A DNA stretch of 64,000 nt from Dyadobacter sp. CY323 (GTDB taxonomy: Bacteria > Bacteroidota > Bacteroidia > Cytophagales > Spirosomataceae): contig NZ_JAJUXH010000029.1 in NCBI RefSeq assembly GCF_021390245.1, forward strand, positions 25,342 through 89,341, in the 5' to 3' direction. Position 1 is the stretch's first letter; each line of letters opens with the position of its first letter. Shown one piece after another: positions 27,723 to 36,237 of this stretch. The translations under genes were made by a program, and so were the position numbers. Below the pieces are notes generated by a model. It searched no databases. It saw only the letters and a list, made by a program, of their open reading frames with translations, and was not told the DNA's origin.

Positions 27723-28622
27723 TAGTATGTCAAATGGAGGTACAGGGTATATCGAACGCGTTGACCAAGTAACTAGAAAAACCAGCGTTATCCTAGGGTT
27801 TTAGGCAATGCTTTCTTAAAGGATGTGTTGAAGTCAAAGTTCTTGTTTACCGCTCACTTTGGTAATGTGACACGGATCGGCTTTTAAAACGTAATCCTCT
27901 CAAACGACGACTTCGCTGCTTGCCGATTATGGAGCTCTGGTTTGCGATCAGACCGATCCGTTTTCCTTAGCTATTTTTGAGTCTGGTCGGCACCTGTGAT
28001 AATTCCCGACTTACTTGGATATACTTTGCTTTCACGTTGCAGTTTGTGCAGTACATTCAATGTTGCAGATTGTCAGGATCATTGAAAAAAGAAAAATAGA
28101 TCTTATCATTTTAGAAACCTCATAATTTCTTTATCAGCATTAGTGCAGGCAGGATGCCTTCAAGTCACGGCGGCAAATTCGGCCAACGTATCATAGATGC
28201 CGTGGGAATTCCGTTCGAACCGGATTGGAGAAGCCAGTCGGTTTCTCAAACCTTTACCAATGGTTGGCTCTGGTATGTGTTTGCAAAACCGAAAGCCTCC
28301 CCTTCATACTGCATAAATACTAAAATTGTCTGGCACCTTTCAATGAATGATTTAAAGGGACCAATAATTGAAATGCTACCCTACCACGATGGAGGATGTT
28401 TTACTCATGAGCTGCTTAAATATACCCCCATCGGGGTATTGTACGACCTATGTTATCCTGTGCAATTTTGTCAATGGTAAACCTATCTATCCTATTTTTC
28501 TAATTGAATAACGGGCTTTACACTTTTTCGTGTCTGTTTGAATCTTCATGGGCAGAACCCTTGTGTTCGTCACCCTGAACATATCGCAAATCACCCCTCA
28601 ACCCTCTCAAAAACAATACGAA
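27723..28622. other. 900-base gap with one doubtful ORF
   Basis: Divergent region between the TPR/LuxR regulator and the next gene, so it must hold two promoters, which I cannot place. A 108-codon plus frame at 28154-28480 (MPSSHGGKFGQRIIDAVGIP and onward) is the only sizeable open frame; its second half has a poor amino-acid mix and no family is recognised. It may be a remnant. Confidence 0.4.
28154..28480 (+). CDS. doubtful 108-codon ORF
   Basis: Starts ATG CCT TCA with no upstream Shine-Dalgarno and ends at TAA 28478-28480. The first 50 residues (GQRIIDAVGIPFEPDWRSQS) look protein-like, the rest does not. There is no signal peptide, TM or known motif. Could be a truncated relic; listed only for completeness. 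Confidence 0.18.
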   Translation: MPSSHGGKFGQRIIDAVGIPFEPDWRSQSVSQTFTNGWLWYVFAKPKASPSYCINTKIVWHLSMNDLKGPIIEMLPYHDGGCFTHELLKYTPIGVLYDLCYPVQFCQW

Positions 28623-30479
28623 ATGGAAAGAAATTTATACAAAACAATCGTTGGCATCGGCCACGCTCTTTTAATGACAGTCATTGGATCGAACCTGTTA
28701 GCACAATCCGCTGATGTTCGATACAACAATCTGCCACAACAGTCTTCTCAGCTTAATATATCTCTCAAACACGAGCAATTCTATAATGCCTGGTTTGACA
28801 AACAGAATGCGGGTGTGATTGTCTCCAATCGCACCAATGATAGGGTATTCGTCAAGTTACGTTTCAGCGTAACCCTTACTTGCGGGGAAGTAAGAAGTCA
28901 AAGTCTTGGCTATCTCTCTGGTGACGGAATCGTGTTGGAAGCACGTCAAACTATAGGAGAGGCTGGTTACTCCGATGAAAAATCAACTTCAATAGATGCG
29001 GCATTCGGTGTGCCGGCCAGTTGCCGACCGGATCCAAATGGCAAAGAAAAAAATGTTTCCATCATCCGATCCGTCAACTATCAGGTAATCTCTGTGGAAA
29101 ACCTTGGTGAGAAAGATAGGCAACAGGCAGCGGTAAGGGCTAAACAAGAAGAGGCCGATAGGCAAAGCAAGTTGCAATTGAACAGGGAGAACGAGGTATA
29201 TCGTGGTGAGATACAACTGATGATTGACGAGCTACCGGGTATTGAACAAGGTACCTTCAAATCACGTCTGGCATCCATAGCTAGTCAATCTGTTGATAGT
29301 CAAAAAGCGGCATACCTGAGTCTTCAAAGAGATTTGACCGAAAAAAGCAGAAGAATTGCTGCTGAGAAAGCTGCAAGACGAAATGAGTCTTCTTCACCAT
29401 CATCGAGTATTACGGGAAGCAATTCCAGATCCTCAGGCGGTATCACAGTAGCCACAACGAATGGGGCTGCTAGTGGTTCACAGACCACTAATAGTTCATC
29501 AACTGCGAAAAGTAACATTGTAAACGGTATTGATCGTTCGAAATTACCTGAGTTAGGGAAAGACTTTGATGGCAATCATTACCGAAAAGGGGTCAATAAT
29601 GAATATCAGAAGATCAGTGCTCAGGATTACCAGGCTTTGAAGCGAGAAGCTGCTGCCAAGGAAGCGGAAGCGAAGCAGTTGGCCAAACAAAGAGCTGCTG
29701 ACCAAGCCCTTGCCGAGTGGAATAAATATCAACAAGAGGCTGAGGCCAAACGCAAACAGCAAGAGGAGAGTGTAAGACAGGTTACACAAGGACTCACAGA
29801 CATGGCAATGAATATTATGAATGATGTCAATGCATCTAGACAAAGAAGAGAAGAAGACGCCAGACAGACTGCCGAGCAAAAGGCTATTATAGATAAGGCA
29901 AATAATGAAAAGGCAAACGTTCTGCTTAAATATTATCTTGAGGATGCACGCAGTGGAAATGAGCAAGCAATTATTAAAGTGGCCGAAGCATACAGACTAA
30001 AACAGCAAGAGGAAAAAAGAGAGAACTTCCTGCTAGAAATGGTTAACAAAAAATACAGCTCCGCGGCAACGACTATTTTGCTTGTGCACTACAATGATAT
30101 CATGAATGGAGTTAAACAAGAATGTAAAGCGTATAAACAGCGCGGAAAACGTTATGCGATTTGGACAGGTATTTTGGGTATTTGTGCATATGCGGGTATG
30201 ACTTACGGTTTAAGTGAAAAGAATTACGCTCCTGAACGAGAAACCGGTGCTGAGATTGCATATTGGACTGGTGGAGCTTGCATGCTCGTTTCCCCATTCT
30301 TGGCTATTGCTAGCGCGTGTCAATTTATGGGCACCAACTATAGAAAGCAGGATAAATATATTAATGCCAAGCATGTCGCTGATCAGCTAGAAAAAAGACA
30401 AAAAATAAAGGTTTCCTTTTCGCCCGTCATTAGCCCTTGGAACAGTAGTCTAGGACTTTCCTTGCGAATGAAAATCTAA
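28623..30479 (+). CDS. unrecognised exported coiled-coil protein with C-terminal membrane segments
   Basis: A 618-residue protein. ATG at 28623 gives signal peptide MERNLYKTIVGIGHALLMTV to NLLAQ (about residue 28). Residues about 30-155 are a beta-rich domain (LNISLKHEQFYNAWFDKQNA, VIVSNRTNDRVFVKLRFSV), compatible with an immunoglobulin-like or C2-like fold. A long charged helix rich in A, E, K, Q and R follows (about 165-290 and 340-470), with a Ser/Thr-rich linker between (SSPSSSITGSNSRSSG). Near the C-terminus two hydrophobic helices (YAIWTGILGICAYAGMTYGL and IAYWTGGACMLVSPFLAIAS) would anchor it. No known family. Followed 61 bases later by another secreted protein, probably in one operon. 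Confidence 0.65.
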   Translation: MERNLYKTIVGIGHALLMTVIGSNLLAQSADVRYNNLPQQSSQLNISLKHEQFYNAWFDKQNAGVIVSNRTNDRVFVKLRFSVTLTCGEVRSQSLGYLSGDGIVLEARQTIGEAGYSDEKSTSIDAAFGVPASCRPDPNGKEKNVSIIRSVNYQVISVENLGEKDRQQAAVRAKQEEADRQSKLQLNRENEVYRGEIQLMIDELPGIEQGTFKSRLASIASQSVDSQKAAYLSLQRDLTEKSRRIAAEKAARRNESSSPSSSITGSNSRSSGGITVATTNGAASGSQTTNSSSTAKSNIVNGIDRSKLPELGKDFDGNHYRKGVNNEYQKISAQDYQALKREAAAKEAEAKQLAKQRAADQALAEWNKYQQEAEAKRKQQEESVRQVTQGLTDMAMNIMNDVNASRQRREEDARQTAEQKAIIDKANNEKANVLLKYYLEDARSGNEQAIIKVAEAYRLKQQEEKRENFLLEMVNKKYSSAATTILLVHYNDIMNGVKQECKAYKQRGKRYAIWTGILGICAYAGMTYGLSEKNYAPERETGAEIAYWTGGACMLVSPFLAIASACQFMGTNYRKQDKYINAKHVADQLEKRQKIKVSFSPVISPWNSSLGLSLRMKI

Positions 30480-30540
30480 CGATAGCAGCCCGCAAAATTC
30501 GTAAGGGAGCTCGCTCAATCTGTAACGAAAATCTACTTTT

Positions 30541-31680
30541 ATGAAAAAGTATTACTTCATTCTGTTTAACGTCTTTTGTGTTATTTGTTCATTACAGGCC
30601 CATGCCCAGGATGCAATCTATTTTGCCAATGGAAACAACGTCCAGAATGCGTTAATAACTAAGATAACTGAGGAGATGGTGTCATTTCAGGTCAAACGGG
30701 ACGATAAAGAAGTCCCTTACTCTTTTCCTCGGGAAAATGTACTAATCGCATTCTTGAAAAATGGTAATTACCTCGTGTTATCGGTGATTCAAGGGGATCC
30801 TAACCAGTTTTTGCAAACGTTCTTAACTGCCCCTCCCAGAGAAAACACTCTGGATATTATTGTCAAAACCACCCCTGTCGAAGTTATAACGGGCAAAATA
30901 TCTTATGAAAGTGACGAGATAATAAATTTCGAAAGTGCGACTGGGCAAGCGTCCTCGATCGCTAAGGAAGAGATATCCGTGATTATTTATAAAGATGGCA
31001 GTCACAAGTTATTACTGGAACCGACTGCTGCTGCTGCTGTGATTGTAGAGGCTAATCGGACAATTCGAAGGCTCGTGCCGCCAGCTAGTCGCAGACCGAG
31101 CAATGAGTCGTCTGAACAGCGGGAGAAGCGCGTGGAGTCAGAAGCCATGATTTCAAAAACAGATGCCAAACCCGCCCTCAGCGAGGAAGACTACAACACG
31201 TACAGCAAAAAAGCATTGCAAAAAGTGGACGAATTTTCGGCCTATTTAAATATCATAACAGATAAAAGTAGAGATAGCGACGAGAAAGATAAGGCCATTG
31301 AACAGGCATCCAAACTCTTTATGCCTACAGCCACCATCGAAGTCACCTCTAAGTATCGCGCTTCGACTCATCAATACAAAATACAGGATTACCTTAGCAG
31401 ATTAAAATTATTGCCTTACAGCAGAACAAACATTGAATGGATGGAGGTGCAGTACGTCAACGAACTGAAACAGGAAGCCGACGGAAATTATTACGGAAAC
31501 ATCAGCGGACAGCAGACTTTCACAGGTTACAGCAAAAACGGGAAAGATGTGCTTTACAGCGACGTTACGCGAAAAAACGTGAAAGTGAAGCTACAATCTT
31601 ATGACAAATCTGTTGACGGTCAGCAAATGGCCAACTGGGAAATTCTGCTTGGGAATATCGGTATCAGCGTAAACCAATGA
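30541..31680 (+). CDS. unrecognised exported protein, DAIYFANG-type
   Basis: A 379-residue protein with signal peptide MKKYYFILFNVFCVICSLQA-HAQ. The mature N-terminus DAIYFANGNNVQNALITKIT is of the kind found in many Bacteroidota periplasmic proteins, in which a short beta-hairpin unit is repeated; a second copy begins NTLDIIVKTTPVEVITGKIS. A polar, charged middle (about residues 170-240) is followed by a C-terminal alpha/beta domain (ATIEVTSKYRASTHQYKIQD). No enzyme motif is seen. It follows the coiled-coil protein gene after 61 bases and is likely expressed with it. Function unknown. Confidence 0.62.
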   Translation: MKKYYFILFNVFCVICSLQAHAQDAIYFANGNNVQNALITKITEEMVSFQVKRDDKEVPYSFPRENVLIAFLKNGNYLVLSVIQGDPNQFLQTFLTAPPRENTLDIIVKTTPVEVITGKISYESDEIINFESATGQASSIAKEEISVIIYKDGSHKLLLEPTAAAAVIVEANRTIRRLVPPASRRPSNESSEQREKRVESEAMISKTDAKPALSEEDYNTYSKKALQKVDEFSAYLNIITDKSRDSDEKDKAIEQASKLFMPTATIEVTSKYRASTHQYKIQDYLSRLKLLPYSRTNIEWMEVQYVNELKQEADGNYYGNISGQQTFTGYSKNGKDVLYSDVTRKNVKVKLQSYDKSVDGQQMANWEILLGNIGISVNQ

Positions 31681-32124
31681 CAGTCAATGCTTCGGGTGTT
31701 TCTTAAATTTGGGTCATAGTCGCTCCATTATTTTCATTACGACCTCTTTTTATAATTGCCCAGCTGAGAAATAAAACAAAGGGTAAAACGGCGATTATAC
31801 TGATCAGACAGGCCAACGGTCGATTGATCCAGGAAAAACTGGGACCGGGGTTTGGCATGAATAGGAACTATCCGTCTGAGTCATTTGAAATACGGGTTTT
31901 ATACGAAAGTTATAACCCGACAACTCCGACTAATTATATCGATTTTGTAAAAGATCAAATTAGGAAAAGGGTCATAGCAAGAACAAAATACATTACCGGC
32001 GCTAATTCCAGATCGCCATTTGAAAAACGCTGCTTAATATAAATCGTATCACTATTGGAAGTATTTATCGAAAAAGTATCGATAAATGTGTCGCTATAAG
32101 CCAAATTCAGTAACTATATCTGGA
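31681..32124. other. 444-base convergent gap with decayed reading frames
   Basis: On the minus strand, pieces in different frames look protein-like: an open stretch with IDTFSINTSNSDTIYIKQRF ending in a TGA, a piece SELSGYNFRIKPVFQMTQTD, and a membrane-type C-terminus (listed separately). They may be parts of one frame-shifted gene. The plus strand also has an open frame (31824-32042). A 9-bp dyad, ATTTATCGA/TCGATAAAT at 32063-32087, may be a terminator. Confidence 0.35.
31703..31858 (-). CDS. possible 51-residue small membrane protein
   Basis: An ORF from ATG 31858 to TAA 31703-31705. It opens MPNPGPSFSWINRPL, has one hydrophobic helix LACLISIIAVLPFVLFLSWA and then a basic turn (IIKRGRN) and a polar tail to the stop. 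The TM plus basic flank is the usual pattern of a C-terminal membrane anchor or a small membrane protein. An in-frame TAG lies just upstream. It is downstream of the permease gene on the same strand. It may instead be the tail of a decayed larger gene. Confidence 0.33.
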   Translation of the reverse strand: MPNPGPSFSWINRPLACLISIIAVLPFVLFLSWAIIKRGRNENNGATMTQI

Positions 32125-34764
32125 TCACTCCAACCTAAGATTATCCACAGGATTAGAATTGGCAGCCTTCATAGTTTGAGAAAAGACGGTTGTCAGTCCA
32201 AGGGATAACACGAAGGCTAGGCTTATGACAATTTCAAAGGCACCAATGGGTGCGTGATAATACTGTGCCTCACTCAGCATCAACTCCATTAACAGGTATA
32301 CGCTTGGAATAGCGAAGATACCGGCGATGGCCAGCAAGACAATGAATTCCTTGGATAGCAGGTAAACCAGGCTTCCCGAAGACGCACCCATCACCTTCCG
32401 GATGCTCACCTCTTTCACCCGGTTTTTGATCGTAAACACGACCGTCCCCAATAGCCCCAGGCACGCAATAGTGATGGCTAACACTCCCATGAATCCCCAC
32501 AACTTCATAATTTGGTTGTAAAACGAATAGCTATCGCGGATCTGGTCTTCGAGGAATTCGGCTTTAAACTTTTCACCTTTCGCGATAGATTTCCATGCTG
32601 ATTGCATTTCCAAGAAAGCATGGCGCTCGTTGGTTGATTGAAGGTGAAAATTTGCATAGTTGAATTTCTCGGGCGCATATTCGAAAAAAAAGTTTCCAAT
32701 AGGTGATTGCAGGCTAGCGTAGTGGAAATCTTCCAAAATACCTACTACTCTCACTTCTCTTTTATCTGGAAGGATGACCACCTGACCGAGGGCTCCGGAA
32801 GCGTCCGGGCTCAGTTTTTTTGCAAATACTTTATTGATGATGATCCAACGCGCGTTTTCGCCTGCGTTTTTGCTGAAGTTCCTTCCGAGCACAAAATGCA
32901 GGCCCATGTTTGTAATAAAGTTTTCATCGATGGCCATCGTGCGCGCGTCTATGGAATCTGAATGGGCCACCTGCTTCACGTGCAAGCCCGGTACCTTTCC
33001 GGCTCCCAATGGATGCGACGACATAGAGATCAGGGGAACGAAGGAAAGCTTGCCAAATTCATTTTTGACCAATTGCGGATCAGCCTGTTGGAGATCAACA
33101 TTCAGTATTTTCTCCTGGTCAAATCCGAAATCATAATTGATGGAGTACTGATACTGTTGCCCCATAATCAACACGGCAAAAGTAAAACCAAGAGACAGGA
33201 TGAATTGTAGTGTAATCACAAGCTTACGTAACGAGAACCGGCCGCCCGTTCCTGTTTGCAGTTCCCTCCCTTTCAGTGCAAGGACAGGACCGGTCTTTAT
33301 AAAATGAAGTGCCGGAACAATGCCAGAAATAAAGCCAACAAGGATCCCCAAAGTGACGAAACCGGCAAACGTCCCCAGGGTAGGATTCAGATCGATCCAA
33401 TCAAGTTCGGTGGTAAGCGACAGTGTTTCACCCCGAATGATCTCAAAGAAAAAATACGACAGTGTCACAGCCAGCAGCATAATGATTGTGCTTTCCATCA
33501 CAAACTGCATAAAGATATGTCTCTTCCGTGCACCCATCACCTTACGCACACCGATCTCTTTCATCCGTTTGAGTGACAGGGAGATCGCAAGGCTAACATA
33601 GTTGCTGCACGCTGCGAGCAATATAATCATGGGTAGAACACCCATCAGCAGTATTTCCTGATAGCTCCATTCGTTACCCATGTCGTTGTCGAGCTCAGGA
33701 CCGGGAACAATCTTATCGAACCGCTGAAGTTCGAACGAAGCCTGGAACTCAGGTTTCGTATATTTTTCTTTTGCAATGCCATTGAGGAACGCTTCAATAG
33801 TGGAGGGACTCAAATTGTCAGAGAGTTGCAGATACGCGTATGAATTGTAGAAATTATTCCAATTTTTTTCGTCGTCAGTAAAAGACGCACCATGATGAGA
33901 TGCGAGCGTGGCGAATGAGACCAAAGCTTCGGTCCTCAGGTGCGAGTTCTTCGGCATGTTTTTCGCTACACCTGTGACCATCACTTCACCATATGGCTCT
34001 ATGGATAAAAGTTCGCCCATCGGGTTCTTTTTCCCAAAAATCCTGGTAGCTGCTGCCTCGGTAATAACCATTGTATTAGGGTTTGCAAGCGACGTCGCAG
34101 CGCTGCCCTGCAGCAGTGGAAAGTTAAACATCGAAAGATACGCTGCATCCACAAAGTACCCGTTTAAAGGAATTTTGATATCTGCATAACGAACATCGCG
34201 GGGAAGCGACTGGTGAATACGAACAACCTCTTCCACACCGGTGAAATTGGCTTTCAGAAGTTGAGCAGCACTGATAGGCACGGATGCGAACGACGGGTTC
34301 TCATGCCGATCCCGAACGTGAGTGATTACCCGGTATATGTGCTCTTTATTCGGATGAAAGTTGTCGAACTGGTACATGAACACGATCATGGCAACGAACA
34401 GCAGGTTGAGCGACATGCCCAGTGCCAGGCCAAAGACATTTAAAGTCGTGAAGAATGTGTTTTTCGACAGGTTACGAGTAGCAGTCTTGAAATAATTTGC
34501 TAACATATCGAGGTTGAAGAATGCTAATGACGGAGGTGATGAATTTTGTCTGGTAACAATGGATGGCCGTACCAGCCCCAGTACTTCTCTTATATAAAAA
34601 TAGTTTGCTTTTTTAAGACCGAAACGCTTTACACGTAGTGCATACCGTTCATGAAGATCACCCATTACCGTTTCACGGATATGTGGAGCACATATGCGCA
34701 TGGCAATGCGATTCAGCCATCTGGGTGGAGTTGGTGTATTAGGCGTTGTTTGCTTGGTTGCCAT
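32125..34764 (-). CDS. FtsX/MacB-type ABC transporter permease with permease-prefix domain
   Basis: An 879-residue inner-membrane protein. Residues about 12-75 (MRICAPHIRETVMGDLHERY) form the prefix domain found in permeases paired with PadR regulators. Two MacB-PCD/FtsX units follow, each with a periplasmic loop and four TM helices in all per half; conserved cores are VMGARKRHIFMQFVMES (middle) and VMGASSGSLVYLLSKEF (end), both just after the characteristic EIGVRK or EVSIRK. The protein has no ATPase domain; the ATP-binding partner is not in the window. Such systems drive lipoprotein or peptide export or stress responses. The PadR gene lies 20 bases upstream. Confidence 0.88.
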   Translation of the reverse strand: MATKQTTPNTPTPPRWLNRIAMRICAPHIRETVMGDLHERYALRVKRFGLKKANYFYIREVLGLVRPSIVTRQNSSPPSLAFFNLDMLANYFKTATRNLSKNTFFTTLNVFGLALGMSLNLLFVAMIVFMYQFDNFHPNKEHIYRVITHVRDRHENPSFASVPISAAQLLKANFTGVEEVVRIHQSLPRDVRYADIKIPLNGYFVDAAYLSMFNFPLLQGSAATSLANPNTMVITEAAATRIFGKKNPMGELLSIEPYGEVMVTGVAKNMPKNSHLRTEALVSFATLASHHGASFTDDEKNWNNFYNSYAYLQLSDNLSPSTIEAFLNGIAKEKYTKPEFQASFELQRFDKIVPGPELDNDMGNEWSYQEILLMGVLPMIILLAACSNYVSLAISLSLKRMKEIGVRKVMGARKRHIFMQFVMESTIIMLLAVTLSYFFFEIIRGETLSLTTELDWIDLNPTLGTFAGFVTLGILVGFISGIVPALHFIKTGPVLALKGRELQTGTGGRFSLRKLVITLQFILSLGFTFAVLIMGQQYQYSINYDFGFDQEKILNVDLQQADPQLVKNEFGKLSFVPLISMSSHPLGAGKVPGLHVKQVAHSDSIDARTMAIDENFITNMGLHFVLGRNFSKNAGENARWIIINKVFAKKLSPDASGALGQVVILPDKREVRVVGILEDFHYASLQSPIGNFFFEYAPEKFNYANFHLQSTNERHAFLEMQSAWKSIAKGEKFKAEFLEDQIRDSYSFYNQIMKLWGFMGVLAITIACLGLLGTVVFTIKNRVKEVSIRKVMGASSGSLVYLLSKEFIVLLAIAGIFAIPSVYLLMELMLSEAQYYHAPIGAFEIVISLAFVLSLGLTTVFSQTMKAANSNPVDNLRLE

Positions 34765-34784
34765 AGAGCGGATGGGAAAAGTCT

Positions 34785-35132
34785 TTAAGCAAGGTCGAGA
34801 CCTATTTTAGATAAAACCTCGGGTAAAATTCGGTCCCATAAATTATTACGTATGGTCCTGGTTTCTGTCAAAGTGCGGACTCCAAAAGCAGTTATTGTAA
34901 AAATTCTCTTTCTGCGTCCTCCACGTTCAGGGGTTGCCTCTCCGAATGCGGAATTCAGATAACCTTTATCTTCAAGTCGTTGCAAGGCAGCGTGCACCGC
35001 TCCGGTGCTCACAGCGCGGTTTGTTTCCTTTTCCAGTTCATCGGCTATTACTGCTGCATATGCCCGGGGTGACAGCGCAGCAACCGCAAGTAGCACGACC
35101 TCTTCAAATTCACCCAGATCACTTCGTCTCAT
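34785..35132 (-). CDS. PadR-family transcriptional regulator
   Basis: A 115-residue winged-helix repressor. The opening LGEFEEVVLLAVAALSPRAY and the recognition part TGAVHAALQRLEDKGYLNSA with a winged turn and FTITAFGVRTLTETRT are the family pattern. It is short, with little C-terminal dimerisation helix, as in the subfamily that travels with this permease type. The stop is 20 bases before the permease start, so they form an operon, and the regulator likely controls its own transcript. Confidence 0.87.
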   Translation of the reverse strand: MRRSDLGEFEEVVLLAVAALSPRAYAAVIADELEKETNRAVSTGAVHAALQRLEDKGYLNSAFGEATPERGGRRKRIFTITAFGVRTLTETRTIRNNLWDRILPEVLSKIGLDLA

Positions 35133-35251
35133 AAGGAATCGTCTAAAACCATTTTTATATTATCTATTTCTGTATATAAAATACATACCAGATTAAAAAA
35201 GTTCTCAATTTAACCTCCCACGGCCATTATTAAATTTGCTCGTGATAATCA

Positions 35252-35515
35252 ATGTCCATTTTCGAACAGAAGCTGCACGTCTTTGAACACCAATCAGAGT
35301 AAAGCCAATTTAATGCACAACATTTACCAAATCCATATCCCTATTCAGGATTTGACGAAACGTTCGAATATGCGGTGGATGGTTATGTAGGCGATGGACA
35401 CAGTCTCACGTTCGAGGTTTACCTGAGAAAGAGCAACGCGCTAATTTTGCGCAGGGGAGATGCACTTTCAAGTTTTATAAGATGTTTAAATGAAATAAAA
35501 ACTGCGGAGTTGTGA
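35252..35515 (+). pseudogene. small ORF interrupted by an in-frame TAA
   Basis: One reading frame runs MSIFEQKLHVFEHQSE, TAA (35300-35302), then SQFNAQHLPNPYPYSGFDET, FEYAVDGYVGDGHSLTFEVY and LRKSNALILRRGDALSSFIR to TGA 35513-35515. The part after the stop is clearly protein-like, the frame is kept over 88 codons, and a single nonsense change would explain it. No family is recognised. It lies 55 bases upstream of the sigma factor. It might be two short peptides instead. Confidence 0.35.
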
Positions 35516-35570
35516 CAAATCCAGTCCGTCAACATACTAATAGTCGAAATGACCTTGAAGCTTACTACTT

Positions 35571-36065
35571 ATGTCTCTTGAAAAGGATTTCATTATAACC
35601 ATACAGCATCATTCTGGGATCATCAATAGTATTTGTGGCAATTATTTTCCCAAATCCGATGACTTCAAAGATGCGAGGCAAGACGTTATTTTACAACTCT
35701 GGCGATCTTTTCCAACATTTCGAGGTGGGTCAAAGATTAGTACCTGGATTTACAAAGTGGCCCTCAATACTATTTTAGCTAAGAGAAAAAAGGATTACAA
35801 ACTTGGTGCAAATGAGCCTATATCGCAGGCACACCTTGACCAAATCTCTTCTGGTGCTGATCTGACTATGGATGATATACAGGAATTCTCCTGGCTAATT
35901 AGTAAGCTTGATGATTGCGACAAGGCAATTGTTATGCTCTTGATGGAAGGATACCTCAATAAGGAAATTGCTGTGATACTTGATTTGACTGCAACTAGTA
36001 TAAGCACAAGGGTAAATCGTCTGAAGCATAAACTCAAAAACCGTTATCTCAATGAATATCACTGA
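35571..36065 (+). CDS. ECF sigma factor
   Basis: A 164-residue group IV sigma-70 protein. Region 2 is FKDARQDVILQLWRSFPTFR with STWIYKVALNTILAK, and region 4 is LDDCDKAIVMLLMEGYLNKE with LDLTATSISTRVNRLKHKLK. It would direct RNA polymerase to stress or envelope promoters. ATG at 35571. The last codons overlap the ATG of the next gene by 14 bases (36052-36065), so that protein is translationally coupled and is likely its partner. Confidence 0.87.
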   Translation: MSLEKDFIITIQHHSGIINSICGNYFPKSDDFKDARQDVILQLWRSFPTFRGGSKISTWIYKVALNTILAKRKKDYKLGANEPISQAHLDQISSGADLTMDDIQEFSWLISKLDDCDKAIVMLLMEGYLNKEIAVILDLTATSISTRVNRLKHKLKNRYLNEYH

Positions 36066-36237
36066 CCTAAAGAGTGCCTGGGAACATCAAAAAGAATATT
36101 TTGAGAACCAGATAATTACTGAAAAAGATATTTTATCTGTGATAAACCAGGATTTGGGCAAACAAGTGAAACTTCGGCGACTCCTTTACAACGGGCCGCT
36201 ATTTCTGTTTTTGTTTTTCTTTTGTCAAGCCTGCTAA
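36052..36237 (+). CDS. 61-residue membrane-tailed protein, possible anti-sigma or truncated anti-sigma
   Basis: The product begins MNITDLKSAWEHQKEYFENQ, a style common in Bacteroidota membrane proteins encoded right after an ECF sigma gene, then has a helix ITEKDILSVINQDL and a single hydrophobic C-terminus (GPLFLFLFFFCQAC). At 61 residues it is much shorter than such proteins, which usually continue through further TM helices, so it may be a truncated relic. Against decay is the neat packing: start inside the sigma gene and stop TAA sharing one base with the lgt start (TAATG). Role inferred from position. Confidence 0.55.
   Translation: MNITDLKSAWEHQKEYFENQIITEKDILSVINQDLGKQVKLRRLLYNGPLFLFLFFFCQAC

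Noticed and set aside
28154..28480. Toxin or antitoxin gene in the 900-base gap
   Set aside because: No partner ORF, no motif and poor composition in the second half; kept only as a doubtful ORF.
31824..32042. 72-codon plus-strand ORF after the DAIYFANG protein
   Set aside because: Starts with TTG, no family; the minus strand shows a better membrane-type pattern, though I am not certain which strand is real.
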